A stretch of 45,416 bases of DNA from an uncultured Lachnospiraceae bacterium. GTDB taxonomy: Bacteria > Bacillota > Clostridia > Lachnospirales > Lachnospiraceae. The notes under the pieces are model-generated. The model was not told the DNA's origin. It saw nothing but the letters and a program-made list of their open reading frames with translations, and made no database searches. Every line of letters begins with the position of its first letter. The stretch's first letter is position 1. Below, in pieces: positions 33,468 through 42,434 of this stretch. The stretch is from NCBI GenBank assembly GCA_902802515.1, contig CADCMM010000028.1, positions 1-45,416 on the forward strand. Reading direction: 5' to 3'. Made by a program: the position numbers and the translations under genes.

Positions 33468-34214
33468 CTATGTTTCCTGATCGTTTTTCACCGATCCAAC
33501 CGTATTCTCCTGCAGGTCAATTCCGCCGTAGCGGCGTTCTCTGCAATTATATTTTTCAATAGCCTTTTTTAAATCCTCTTTCGTAAAGGCAGGCCACGGA
33601 ACCTCAGTAAAATAAAATTCCGTGTAAGCTAATTGCCACATGAGATAATTTGAGAGCCGCAATTCTCCGCTGGTACGGATCAAAAGATCCGGATCCGGAA
33701 TTTCTGCCGTATCCAGATAAGAGGCAAATCTTTCCTCCGTAATGTCCTCTTTCCCAAGGTTCCCTTCCTTATAATCCTCCGCCAGTCTGCGTACTGCCCG
33801 AACGATCTCATCACGGCTTCCATAATTGATGGCCAGCTGAAAATTCAAGCCTGTATTGTTTTTTGAGCTTTCTGCCAGTTTCACCAGGCTTTCCTGCAGA
33901 TCCTTATCCAGCGGGGCAGGATCACCCAGTATCCGGACTTTCATGTTATTATCCCTGGCCATCCTGATACAAGTTTTTGTATAACTGCGGAACAGTTTCA
34001 TCAGCGCGTCCACTTCTTCCTTGGAACGCTTCCAGTTTTCCGTAGAAAACAGATAAACTGTCAGATACTTAATTCCCAGATCAGAGGCGTCCCGGCAGAT
34101 CACCTCCAGATTCTTTGCGCCTTTCACATGGCCGTAATTGCGGGGCATTCCTTTACTCCTGGCCCACCGTCCGTTGCCATCCAGAATAATCGCCACATGC
34201 TGCGGTATTACCAT
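33468..34214 (-). CDS. uppS: Undecaprenyl diphosphate synthase
   Basis: Adds eight isopentenyl units to farnesyl diphosphate to make the C55 carrier lipid for cell wall synthesis. 248 residues. The catalytic Asp12 lies in IILDGNGRWA, followed by the cis-prenyltransferase blocks YLTVYLFSTENWKR, INYGSRDEIVRA and the C-terminal DLLIRTSGELRLSNYLMWQLAYTE. Start ATG with GGAGG about 7 bases ahead. The 135-bp gap from frr carries a repeat hairpin. Confidence 0.97.
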   Translation of the reverse strand: MVIPQHVAIILDGNGRWARSKGMPRNYGHVKGAKNLEVICRDASDLGIKYLTVYLFSTENWKRSKEEVDALMKLFRSYTKTCIRMARDNNMKVRILGDPAPLDKDLQESLVKLAESSKNNTGLNFQLAINYGSRDEIVRAVRRLAEDYKEGNLGKEDITEERFASYLDTAEIPDPDLLIRTSGELRLSNYLMWQLAYTEFYFTEVPWPAFTKEDLKKAIEKYNCRERRYGGIDLQENTVGSVKNDQET

Positions 34215-34248
34215 CTTACTTCCTCCCAGATTTTGCCGTACAGAAAGA

Positions 34249-34341
34249 CTGTTGCAAAAGACATAGATTAGGAAACACTTGATGTGTTTCCTAATCTATA
34301 CATATGGATACGCCAAACTCCTTACCTGTATTTTGCAACAG
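34249..34341. repeat. Nested inverted repeats between frr and uppS, containing hairpin copy 2
   Basis: An outer pair CTGTTGCAAAA (34249-34259) and TTTTGCAACAG (34331-34341) encloses a perfect 16-bp hairpin (34263-34278 and 34284-34299) that is identical over 40 bases to the one at 268-307. The outer arms extend on the minus strand with GGGG next to the frr stop and a TCTTTCT run on the far side, which looks like a terminator split by an inserted hairpin, or the ends of a 93-bp MITE. Confidence 0.7.
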
Positions 34342-34349
34342 CCCCTTTT

Positions 34350-34901
34350 CTATACTGTCAGGATTTCTTTCGATTTTTCTTCCACTGCCTTATCAATTTC
34401 CTTGATTTTCTTATCCGTCTCTTTCTGGATCACATCTTCCAGATCTTTGATCTCATCCTCAGAAACATCCGACTTGCCCAGTTTCTTCAGATATTCGTTG
34501 GCGTCCCGGCGCACATTACGTACTGCCACCTTGGCCGCCTCCCCCTTTTTCTTCACATCTTTTACCAGATCTTTTCTGCGTTCCTCTGTCAGTTCCGGGA
34601 ACACCAGACGGATGACCTTGCCATCATTGGTAGGGTTGATCCCCAGATCAGACATATTGATCGCTTTCTCTACAGCCTTGATCATATTGGTTTCCCAGGG
34701 CTGGATCTGCAGGATTCTCGGTTCCGGAACAGTAATATTGCCCACCTGCTGCAGCGGCGTGGGAACTCCATAATAATCTACCTGAATCTTATTCAACACA
34801 TTTGGGTTGGCGCGTCCCGCACGGATCGTGGCAAAACCCTCCAGCATATTTTTGTAAGACTTGTTCATTTTTTCTGCATAAACCTGAATCCTCTCATCCA
34901 T
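34350..34901 (-). CDS. frr: Ribosome recycling factor
   Basis: Releases ribosomes from mRNA after termination together with EF-G. 183 residues, the usual length. The N-terminal helix (MNKSYKNMLEGFATIRAGRANP), the central VDYYGVPTPLQQVGNITVPEPR domain and the C-terminal helix with VRNVRRDANEYLKKL are all present. Start ATG with AGGAGG at about 9 bases, 33 bp after pyrH. Confidence 0.97.
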   Translation of the reverse strand: MDERIQVYAEKMNKSYKNMLEGFATIRAGRANPNVLNKIQVDYYGVPTPLQQVGNITVPEPRILQIQPWETNMIKAVEKAINMSDLGINPTNDGKVIRLVFPELTEERRKDLVKDVKKKGEAAKVAVRNVRRDANEYLKKLGKSDVSEDEIKDLEDVIQKETDKKIKEIDKAVEEKSKEILTV

Positions 34902-34934
34902 CTTATTCTTCCTCCTGTTTCTGAATTTACGTTG

Positions 34935-35630
34935 TTAAACCGTTACCTTTGTGCCGGTAAATGCACCGTTTACGGAACGTATAATGCTGTCTGTTTCGTT
35001 CAGTCTAAACACCAGCATCGGCATTTTGTTTTCCATGCAGAGAATGGAAGCGGTCAAATCCACCACGCCCAGCTTTTTGTCAATCACTTCCTGTATCGAG
35101 ACTTCCCCGTACTTTTTCGCATTGGGGTTGTCCTTCGGATCACTGTCATACACTCCATCAATAGATTTCGCCAGCAGGATCACATCCGCCTCAATCTCGA
35201 TCGCCCTCAGGACAGTGGCCGTATCTGTGGAAAAATACGGATGTCCCGTACCGCCTGCAAAGAAGGTCACCTCACCGCGGCTTAGACATTCGTTTGCCAG
35301 ATCCTTGGAAAAGAGTTTTGTAAAACTCCCACAGGAAAACGGAGTCATAACCTGTGTTTTCAAACCAACTGACCGAAAAATCTCAGATACATAGATGCAA
35401 TTCATGATCGTAGCCAGCATGCCGATCTGATCCGCCATCGTGCGGTCAATATTCTCGCTGGAACGTCCGCGCCAGAAATTTCCGCCTCCTATCACAATGC
35501 TGACTTCCAGTCCGGAGTCGATCAACTGCTTCACCTGATCGGCAACACCCATCACCGTAGGTTCGTCAAACCCGGTCTTTTTCGGTCCGGCCAACGCTTC
35601 CCCGCTTAATTTCAATAACACTCTCTTCAT
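34935..35630 (-). CDS. pyrH: Uridylate kinase (UMP kinase)
   Basis: Phosphorylates UMP to UDP. 231 residues of the bacterial amino-acid-kinase fold type: KRVLLKLSGEALAG at the start, VIGGGNFWRG, the DQIGMLATIMNCIYV block and GTGHPYFSTDTATVLRAIEI. I used the ATG at 35630, with AGGTG about 6 bases ahead; five more codons upstream are open. It heads the pyrH-frr-uppS-cdsA-dxr-rseP block. Confidence 0.96.
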   Translation of the reverse strand: MKRVLLKLSGEALAGPKKTGFDEPTVMGVADQVKQLIDSGLEVSIVIGGGNFWRGRSSENIDRTMADQIGMLATIMNCIYVSEIFRSVGLKTQVMTPFSCGSFTKLFSKDLANECLSRGEVTFFAGGTGHPYFSTDTATVLRAIEIEADVILLAKSIDGVYDSDPKDNPNAKKYGEVSIQEVIDKKLGVVDLTASILCMENKMPMLVFRLNETDSIIRSVNGAFTGTKVTV

Positions 35631-35697
35631 ACTCACACCTCGCAAATCTTTTATCGCATGAGCAGAACATCAGATGTCCCGCTCCGTCTCTTTTCGA

Positions 35698-35706
35698 AGT
35701 ATAGCA
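35698..35706 (-). promoter_or_regulatory. Candidate extended -10 promoter of pyrH
   Basis: On the minus strand TGCTATACT (35706-35698), an extended -10 box, lies about 70 bp before pyrH. The -35 region is poor. The box lies within a small palindrome, GAAGTATAGCATACTTC. Confidence 0.45.
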
Positions 35707-35723
35707 TACTTCAGCCAAAATAT

Positions 35724-38453
35724 CTATATTGTCTGAAGGGTTTTTCTCTCCTGCCATTTCTTTTTAACCCATCTCGCAAAATCCCATATCTTCTGTACCA
35801 GGATACTCAGATAACGCAGCGCCGGTTCCGTAATGATAGCAAAGATCACTAGAAGCATTCCACACTTTCTGGACAATGTCGTAATGGCAAAAATCCGGTT
35901 CATAAACGTCATACAGAACAGGATGCAGAAGATCATAGCAAACCACAATCCCCAGTGATACTTTGTCATGGGAGACATGATCTTGTAGAGGATCATGATA
36001 CCCACAATGGCCAGAAGTATGGTACAGGAGGTAGACAGATCCGTATCACCCACTTTAAACTCGTAGCAGAATATAACCAGACCACTGATAACGGCAAAAT
36101 CAGTCAGACCGGCAGGCAGAGCCCGGAAAAATACATTGTTCAGGAAACGACCCTGAATCCGATTCCTGTTCTGTTCTAATGACATAAAGAACGCCGGAAT
36201 TCCGATGGTAAACATACTGATCAGGGATATCTGAGACGGCTCCAGCGGATAATTCATCATAAACACAATGGAGAAGATGGACATCAGCAGGGAGAAAATG
36301 TTTTTAACCAGAAACAGGCTGGCTGTGCGCTCAATGTTATTAACTACCCGGCGCCCCTCCGCTACCACGGAAGGCATTTTTGAAAAGTCAGATTCCAGAA
36401 GTACCATCTGCGCTGCATGGGTCGCCGCGTCGCTGCCGGAAGCCATGGCGATACTGCAATCTGCGTCTTTTAATGCCAGCACATCGTTCACACCGTCTCC
36501 GGTCATAGCCACCGTATGGCCTTTTTGTTTTAACGCGGCAATGAGCTGACGCTTCTGCTCCGGTTTCACGCGTCCGAATACCGTATATTGCTCCGCAGCG
36601 TCCAGAAGTTCTTCTTCTGAGCGGAGCATAGATACATCAATGTAAGCCTCTGCATGTTCTATACCGGCTTCTTTCGCCACCTCAGAAACGGTGACCGGAT
36701 TGTCCCCGGAGATCACCTTGATGGCAACTCCCTGCTCCGCAAAGTAACGGAATGTCTCCGGCGCATTTTCCCGTACCGGGTTCGCCATCAGCACCATACC
36801 TCTGGGGAGAACCGGCGCACTCAGCGCTCCACCGTCCAATGTCCCCTGGTATTCTCCAAACAAGAGCACACGGTAGCCCTGGGAAGAATACTGCTCTATC
36901 AGGGACTGATAATCTTTATAGCTGGAACGGAGCAAAAATTCCGGAGCCCCCATCACATAGCTGCGCTCACCAAATACCGCGCCGCTGTATTTATGCTCTG
37001 AGGAAAATGTGATTACATAATCAGGTCTCCTGCCGGTGTGCTTCTGGAAATAAGCCTGCAGAGCCTTCATGGTGATGTTGTCACTGTTCATCGCCGCCAC
37101 AAAATCTCCCACCTGCAGTTCAAGAGTTGCCAGCTCCTCCGGAGAAAAATCGGACTCCTGCACCTGAGACTGTTCTTTTTCCAATGTCACGTCTGGCAGT
37201 CCTGTTATATCAGCTGCATCCGGCAAAATCTCTGCTGACCCTTCTCCTTTCGTTGTCAGCTCATGAAGAGGAACTGCCTTCTTTACAGTCATGGTATTTT
37301 CCGTAATGGTACCAGTCTTATCCACACAAAGCACATCTACCCTGGCCAATGTCTCAATGGATTTCATACTGTGCACCAGCACCTTGCCAAATGCCAGCCG
37401 CATCACACTGACGGCCATAGCCACACTGGCCAAAAGATAGAGTCCCTCCGGAATCATGCCGATCACCGCCGCCACAGTGGCTGTAACACTGCCCTTCAGA
37501 GATTCGCCGTTAATAAAATACTGCTGGGAAAATAACAAAATTCCAATTGGAATGATCAATACTCCTATGATTTTTACCAGACGGTCCAGAGAACGGATCA
37601 TTTCCGACTCTTCCCCGTGTTTTCTGGCTTTTGCATCCAAAGTCAGCTTCGATATATAAGAATCCGCGCCTACCTTATCCAGTCTTGCCTTGCACTGGCC
37701 GGAAACAATAAAACTGCCGGAGAGCAGGCCGTCTCCCGGTTTTTTTAAAATTTCATCCGCCTCACCGGTAAGCAGTGCTTCATTGACCTGGACTTCACCC
37801 TCTTCCACAACAGCATCCGCCGGTATCTGATTTCCCGATTCAAAGATCACCAGGTCATCCAGAACAAGTTCTTCTGCCGGAACAGTTTTTTCCACACCGC
37901 TGCGCAGTGTCCTTATCTTCGGAGCGCTCATGATGGTCAGCTTATCCAGCGTTACTTTTGAACGCCATTCCTGAAAAATACCGATCAGAGTGTTGGCAAT
38001 GATGATTGGCAAAAAGGTAAGATCCCTGTACGAGCCTACCACGATCAGCAATATTGTGATGATCAGAAAAATGAGATTGAAATACGTCAGCACATTCTGC
38101 TTCACAATATCTTTCATGGTCACATTTTCCGCGTCCACCGGCTTGTTATACGCGCCGTGGGCCATACGCAGACTGACCTCCTCATCTGTCAGTCCGCCGC
38201 TTAAGCTGGGACGTGTTCTAACCAGCGGTTCCAGCATCACTGGCTCTATCTCCCTGGGCAGTTCCGACACTTTCTCATCTTCCCTGCTCCCTGTTTCCTT
38301 CAAAAATCCGGCATCGATTTCCAGAGCGATCTCCTGCTGCATCCTGCTGTCCTTCGCCTCGTCCTGCACAGAAGCTTCCTGATTTTCTTCCATTGTCACC
38401 GCTTCTTCTGTTTCAGTTTTTCTCTTCCTGGGGAAGCTAAATTTTCTGTTCAC
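35724..38453 (-). CDS. P-type cation ATPase, CtpE/calcium-type
   Basis: 909 residues. An acidic, probably disordered N-terminal tail (about 1-80) precedes the ATPase. The actuator TGE is in LLTGEAD (about 227-233), the membrane ion-site motif is IPEGL (334-338), the phosphorylated Asp378 is in CVDKTGTIT, and the hinge is MTGDGVNDVLALKDAD. There are no heavy-metal CxxC motifs. IPEGL in helix 4, without the PGD of some other groups, matches CtpE-type pumps implicated in calcium transport, so calcium is the best guess. The start is GTG with AGAGG about 10 bases upstream. It stands alone between a terminator upstream and pyrH. Confidence 0.85.
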   Translation of the reverse strand: MNRKFSFPRKRKTETEEAVTMEENQEASVQDEAKDSRMQQEIALEIDAGFLKETGSREDEKVSELPREIEPVMLEPLVRTRPSLSGGLTDEEVSLRMAHGAYNKPVDAENVTMKDIVKQNVLTYFNLIFLIITILLIVVGSYRDLTFLPIIIANTLIGIFQEWRSKVTLDKLTIMSAPKIRTLRSGVEKTVPAEELVLDDLVIFESGNQIPADAVVEEGEVQVNEALLTGEADEILKKPGDGLLSGSFIVSGQCKARLDKVGADSYISKLTLDAKARKHGEESEMIRSLDRLVKIIGVLIIPIGILLFSQQYFINGESLKGSVTATVAAVIGMIPEGLYLLASVAMAVSVMRLAFGKVLVHSMKSIETLARVDVLCVDKTGTITENTMTVKKAVPLHELTTKGEGSAEILPDAADITGLPDVTLEKEQSQVQESDFSPEELATLELQVGDFVAAMNSDNITMKALQAYFQKHTGRRPDYVITFSSEHKYSGAVFGERSYVMGAPEFLLRSSYKDYQSLIEQYSSQGYRVLLFGEYQGTLDGGALSAPVLPRGMVLMANPVRENAPETFRYFAEQGVAIKVISGDNPVTVSEVAKEAGIEHAEAYIDVSMLRSEEELLDAAEQYTVFGRVKPEQKRQLIAALKQKGHTVAMTGDGVNDVLALKDADCSIAMASGSDAATHAAQMVLLESDFSKMPSVVAEGRRVVNNIERTASLFLVKNIFSLLMSIFSIVFMMNYPLEPSQISLISMFTIGIPAFFMSLEQNRNRIQGRFLNNVFFRALPAGLTDFAVISGLVIFCYEFKVGDTDLSTSCTILLAIVGIMILYKIMSPMTKYHWGLWFAMIFCILFCMTFMNRIFAITTLSRKCGMLLVIFAIITEPALRYLSILVQKIWDFARWVKKKWQERKTLQTI

Positions 38454-38551
38454 GCTGTCTCATCCTCTTTTCGATGTACTGAATTACGCGTTATTGTGGT
38501 TCTATGTCAACAGCGACCCGGGAACCACCTGCAAATACCCGTATGCACTTC

Positions 38552-38579
38552 ATTCTAGCATACCTGTTCCATTATTATA
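38552..38579 (-). promoter_or_regulatory. Candidate promoter region of the P-type ATPase
   Basis: The minus strand of this AT-rich stretch has GGTTATAATAATGG and an extended -10 of the form TGCTAGAAT (from about 38560 to 38552), roughly 100 bp before the gene. No convincing -35 is visible. The 270-bp gap between the ATPase and the PaaK-like gene holds nothing else apart from the terminator. Confidence 0.35.
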
Positions 38580-38688
38580 ACCCCCGAAATTATTAAAATT
38601 TTGGTAATAATCGGGCACTCCCGTAATATGTGAAACATTTTGAGTCTGAAGCGCTGTCAAAACAAGCGGCTTGATGGTTCACTGTCCG

Positions 38689-38732
38689 CATAATTAAGAA
38701 GAAGCCGCCCCGGCGGCTTCTTCTTAATTATG
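38689..38732 (-). terminator. Perfect 21-bp stem terminator after the PaaK-like gene
   Basis: CATAATTAAGAAGAAGCCGCC (21 bases, 38689-38709) and its exact complement (38712-38732). On the minus strand the GC-rich core is followed by TTCTTCTTAATTA. The stem begins inside the last two codons of the PaaK-like gene. Very likely the end of the GT2/ATP-grasp/PaaK transcript. Confidence 0.8.
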
Positions 38733-40019
38733 TTCCACATTGCATACTATCATACGCAGCTTTCCATTTTTGTCCGGTGGTATGGAATCCATCCATTCAA
38801 ATTCAAATTCAAATGGTTTTTTGAAAATCCTGTTCAGATTTTCTTCCAGATAATGTTCTAATTCTTCCCGGCTCATCTTTGCCTGATCGTCCCGGACGAT
38901 CTGGACATGGATCAGATCATATGTCTCTTCAATGAACCGGATCTGCAGTATATCCGCACAGTGGGCGATCACCGGCGTAATTTCGAAGAAACTGGTCACT
39001 TCACCGCTGCGGTAATAGAAATAGTCATTCATACGTCCCTGGACACTCGTGATAAAGCGAACGCCGTTTTCTACTCTGCAGGTGGCCTTATCACCAATGG
39101 AATAGTTGATCAGCGGTAAATCTGTCTTGTAAAGAGGAGTAATCACCAGTTTTCCTTCCTGCGCCGGTCGATTATCATCATCCAGAACATTCACCACAAA
39201 TGAATCATTATGCACCACATACTCATCGCTGCCCGGCAATCTCACCATACAGGCCCCTGTCTCCGCGCTTCCGTAAGAATCAATTATCCCTTCTCCCAAC
39301 GTCTTTATAAACAGTTTGCGGTTATTTTCATCTACTTTTTCGCTGATGGGATCATAGAACTTTGGATGAAAAATTTTCTTTCCGGTCTTATTGCTGTAAA
39401 GCACCAGCCGCATCAGCTCCGTCTTATTCATATACAGCCAGTCCGGCTGATAGGCATTGATCTCGTCAATCACCTTTTCCTCCGGAGCATACTGATCCAC
39501 ATATTTTCTGCGCAGGATACCAAATCTCTGAAGAAAGGTATCTCTTCCTCCTGCGTTTTCATCATGGGCATTGATACGGCTCATAGTCTTCCCCCGAAAA
39601 GGATTATAACCAGCCACCATCATCACGCGGAACCAATTGGCTTTCATATACGCCTTTTCCCGGGGAGAAAAGATAATAGACAGCGGCTTGCCCGTAGAAC
39701 CGCTGGTGGTATCAATGATCCATTCGCTGTACTTTGGATTGCCCTGCTCCCTGTTCATCCACTCCCGCAGTTCATCTTTTGTCAGCAGAGGAAGTTTTGT
39801 CAGATCATCCCCGGTCTTTATATCCTCCGGTCTGATGCCGGCCGCGTCAAAACGCTCCCGGTAAAAAGGGATCTGATACGCCTTTTTCACCAGCTTTTGC
39901 ACGCGTCTGGATTGGGTACTCATTACCCCGGAGAAATCCTCGGGGATTTTTTTCTTCATCTTTGTCAGGTCAAAAAGCAGATAGATATTCTGCAGTTTTT
40001 TCTGTGTCTTTTCAAACAT
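38724..40019 (-). CDS. PaaK/CapK-like adenylate-forming enzyme
   Basis: 431 residues of the phenylacetate-CoA ligase-like group. The ATP-binding loop DTTSGSTGKPLSI, the adenylate-binding DSYGSAETGA, the GKLVITPLYKTDLPLINYSIGD block and the C-terminal lid with RMNDYFYYRSGE and PPDKNGKLRMIV are present. The family activates a carboxylic acid as an acyl-adenylate, then forms CoA or another thioester; CapK-like members lie in envelope polysaccharide loci. It follows the ATP-grasp gene by 37 bp and ends in a strong terminator. The true substrate is unknown. The ribosome binding site is weak. Confidence 0.85.
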   Translation of the reverse strand: MFEKTQKKLQNIYLLFDLTKMKKKIPEDFSGVMSTQSRRVQKLVKKAYQIPFYRERFDAAGIRPEDIKTGDDLTKLPLLTKDELREWMNREQGNPKYSEWIIDTTSGSTGKPLSIIFSPREKAYMKANWFRVMMVAGYNPFRGKTMSRINAHDENAGGRDTFLQRFGILRRKYVDQYAPEEKVIDEINAYQPDWLYMNKTELMRLVLYSNKTGKKIFHPKFYDPISEKVDENNRKLFIKTLGEGIIDSYGSAETGACMVRLPGSDEYVVHNDSFVVNVLDDDNRPAQEGKLVITPLYKTDLPLINYSIGDKATCRVENGVRFITSVQGRMNDYFYYRSGEVTSFFEITPVIAHCADILQIRFIEETYDLIHVQIVRDDQAKMSREELEHYLEENLNRIFKKPFEFEFEWMDSIPPDKNGKLRMIVCNVEHN

Positions 40020-40056
40020 GGCCGTTTCTTTCCTTTCCTGTCCGCGGCATACCCGG

Positions 40057-41232
40057 TCACTCTACCCGGATCTCAATATTTTTCAGCGCCATCTCCAGGG
40101 TTTCCGTAGCTTCTTTCAACGTATTGCCCTTGGTGATGACATGACCGATCCGGTTGGGTCCCACATGAAACTTCTTAACAGCTTCCCCCACCCGATAGTC
40201 AAACATGACCTCATAAATATTCTCATTTTTTTCATTATTGTCCGCCATAGACCGGATAATACCGTCCCTGTCGCTCATCAACAGCTTGCTGGCGTTGGGT
40301 ACCGCCCTATCCTGCGGAAATTCCGGTGCTTCCCCCAGAGCTGCCTGGATGATCTTCTCATAATAATCATACCCATAATAGATAGAAACCAGTTCCGCCA
40401 GGCAGGTTGCCCCTGAGCGGCCGCCTATCTCCAACACGTAGGTTTGATTATCTTTCATAATAAAATCGGCGTTAATAGCGCAGTTGTCCAGCTTCATTGC
40501 TTTTACCGCCTTCTCTGTCTGCTCATACACATCCTGGAGGATCTCTTCACTCAGCTCATAGGGAGCGAAATGTCCTACCGGAACCCCGGTATCCCCAACA
40601 AACACATAATCTCCATGGGGCAGCACAAACTGGAGTTTTCCGTCATAAACAAAAGCCTGTGCCCCAAACTCCTCGCCGATAATAAATTCTTCCACAATAT
40701 AGTAGTCTTTTCTGGTGGTTCTCTTTACAGCCTCCACCGCCGTTTCTATATAATCCGGTGTGTTTACTCTGGTAATGCCGCGGCTTCCCGACGAATCCAC
40801 TGCCTTGAAAATCAGAGGATATTCCAGATCCTCAATGGCTTTCTGCAGATCTTCATCAAAACGCACTTTGCGGAACCGCGCCGTGCGCACCCCGTTCGCC
40901 TCATACCGCTCTTTCATCAGCATTTTGTCAGAGGCAATTTTTGCCGCCTCAAAACTCAGGCCTTTAAGTCCCAGTTCATCGCATACTTTCCCGATGGTGA
41001 TAACCGCCACGTCCGTCCCGGCGGTCACGATTCCATCCACCTGTTTTTCTCTGGCCACTTTCAGAACCGCCTCATAGTCTACTGTATTAATATGACAGAC
41101 CTCATCCGCCACGGCAAATCCCGGATAATTACCGGGAATGCTCACCGCAATGGTGTAAATACCCATATCTTTCGCTTTTCTGATCAGCGGAACCTGATAG
41201 ATCCCCGCCCCCATTATCATTAGTTTCTTCAT
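40057..41232 (-). CDS. ATP-grasp carboxylate ligase
   Basis: 391 residues. A Rossmann-like N-terminal domain (MKKLMIMGAGIYQVPLIRKAKDMG, then AGTDVAVITIGKVCDELG) precedes the ATP-grasp fold: the first lysine strand ARFRKV...YPLIFKAVDSSGSRGI, the EEFIIGEEFGAQAF strand and the metal-binding CAINADFIMKDNQTYVLEIGGRSG. A C-terminal domain of about 90 residues may bind the substrate. Such enzymes join a carboxylate to an amine or thiol through an acyl phosphate. It lies 25 bp after GT2 and 37 bp before the PaaK-like gene, and so is probably in the same pathway. The substrate is not predictable. Confidence 0.87.
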   Translation of the reverse strand: MKKLMIMGAGIYQVPLIRKAKDMGIYTIAVSIPGNYPGFAVADEVCHINTVDYEAVLKVAREKQVDGIVTAGTDVAVITIGKVCDELGLKGLSFEAAKIASDKMLMKERYEANGVRTARFRKVRFDEDLQKAIEDLEYPLIFKAVDSSGSRGITRVNTPDYIETAVEAVKRTTRKDYYIVEEFIIGEEFGAQAFVYDGKLQFVLPHGDYVFVGDTGVPVGHFAPYELSEEILQDVYEQTEKAVKAMKLDNCAINADFIMKDNQTYVLEIGGRSGATCLAELVSIYYGYDYYEKIIQAALGEAPEFPQDRAVPNASKLLMSDRDGIIRSMADNNEKNENIYEVMFDYRVGEAVKKFHVGPNRIGHVITKGNTLKEATETLEMALKNIEIRVE

Positions 41233-41257
41233 AAGTACCCACTTCCTTATATATATA

Positions 41258-42238
41258 TTATTTCACCTTTTCAAAAACGCTCCCATCATCATTGATCAAA
41301 AAAGGTGTCTTTCCGTGTTCATCGATCTGGCGTACTACAAACTGCGGATTATTGCTGATACCCAGAAAGATTCTGCCTATGTACTCTCCGATCAATCCCA
41401 GAAACAGCAAATTCACCCCCGCAAAAAAACAGATACACGCCATCAGGGACGGCCAGCCGATGGCTGTCACCGGGCGAACCAGCTTCCGGATAATGACAGC
41501 AATGCCCCCTATCGCACCCAAAAACGAAAACGCATACCCCAGATAGGTAGCCATCCGCAGCGGTACCACCGAAAAACCGATGATATTCCCCCAAAGCTGC
41601 AGCAGTTTTTTCATTGTGTAATTAGAGGTCCCCACTTCCCGTTCAAAATGCTGGATGGGCACGGAACCGATATTTCTGGTGATCCGCAGAAACACTCCCT
41701 GCAGGTGGGTATACGGGCTTCGATATTCTACCGCGTAATCTCTCACAAACTTCCTGATCGCCCAGAAACTGGATGTTTTCAGATCCTTTGGTTTTTTTAA
41801 CAGCACACGCACAGTCAGGTAATTGACGTAGCTTCCAAAGTTGCGGAATCTGCTGTGCTTCTTTTGCGGGTAATATCCATAGACAATATCGTACCCCTTA
41901 TCCAGCTCTTCCAATATCACCGGCAGCTGGGAAGGATGGGTCTGCATATCATCATCCATAGCGATGAGAATATCTCCGGAAGCATAATTGAGGCCTGCCA
42001 TCACCGCATTGTGCTGACCTGCGTTTTTTGCCAGCTCTACAGCCTTTGCACAGTCATAGTCCCGAACTAATGCTCTTAATGCCGCCACCGTTTTTCCGCC
42101 GTCCGGCGAATAGTCATCCACCAGGACAAACTCATAATTGTTTCGTCCCATTTTATTAAATTCCGCCATCGTCAGTTCTACTACCTTCCGAATGGTCTGA
42201 TCTGACTTATAACACGGAATGATCACCGAATACAGCAT
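41258..42238 (-). CDS. Membrane glycosyltransferase family 2 (ArnC/DPM type)
   Basis: 326 residues from an ATG with GGGAGG at 6 bases. The GT-A catalytic domain (about 1-225) has YSVIIPCYKSDQTI, FVLVDDYSPDGG and the metal-binding DDDMQTHPSQL. Two C-terminal membrane helices (about 235-258 and 266-292) anchor it, as in polyprenyl-phosphate sugar transferases such as ArnC and GtrB. It likely transfers a sugar to undecaprenyl phosphate. It leads a three-gene unit with the ATP-grasp and PaaK-like genes and has a near-consensus promoter. Confidence 0.88.
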   Translation of the reverse strand: MLYSVIIPCYKSDQTIRKVVELTMAEFNKMGRNNYEFVLVDDYSPDGGKTVAALRALVRDYDCAKAVELAKNAGQHNAVMAGLNYASGDILIAMDDDMQTHPSQLPVILEELDKGYDIVYGYYPQKKHSRFRNFGSYVNYLTVRVLLKKPKDLKTSSFWAIRKFVRDYAVEYRSPYTHLQGVFLRITRNIGSVPIQHFEREVGTSNYTMKKLLQLWGNIIGFSVVPLRMATYLGYAFSFLGAIGGIAVIIRKLVRPVTAIGWPSLMACICFFAGVNLLFLGLIGEYIGRIFLGISNNPQFVVRQIDEHGKTPFLINDDGSVFEKVK

Positions 42239-42287
42239 CTTACGCCTCCCAGTTCCCACTTCTTACAAACATCATTCATAGCAAATA

Positions 42288-42316
42288 ATTATATGGCAGT
42301 TTCACCTCAAAGTCAA
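42288..42316 (-). promoter_or_regulatory. Sigma-A promoter of the GT2 operon
   Basis: On the minus strand TTGACT (42316-42311), 17 bases, perfect TATAAT (42293-42288), about 50 bp before the GT2 start and divergent from the L,D-transpeptidase promoter. Confidence 0.8.
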
Positions 42317-42359
42317 TAGAGCGATAGCCAACCCGCGCCCGACAACCGTGTTTTCTTTC

Positions 42360-42388
42360 TTGACACTCTACCAAATATTGTTTATATT
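42360..42388 (+). promoter_or_regulatory. Sigma-A promoter of the L,D-transpeptidase gene
   Basis: TTGACA (42360-42365), 17 bases, TATATT (42383-42388), about 47 bp upstream of the start codon. The GT2 promoter faces the other way 44 bp away. Confidence 0.8.
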
Positions 42389-42434
42389 TATTTTAAGAAA
42401 TTATTAACGCTTTATTTTTCATGGAGGCTACCAT

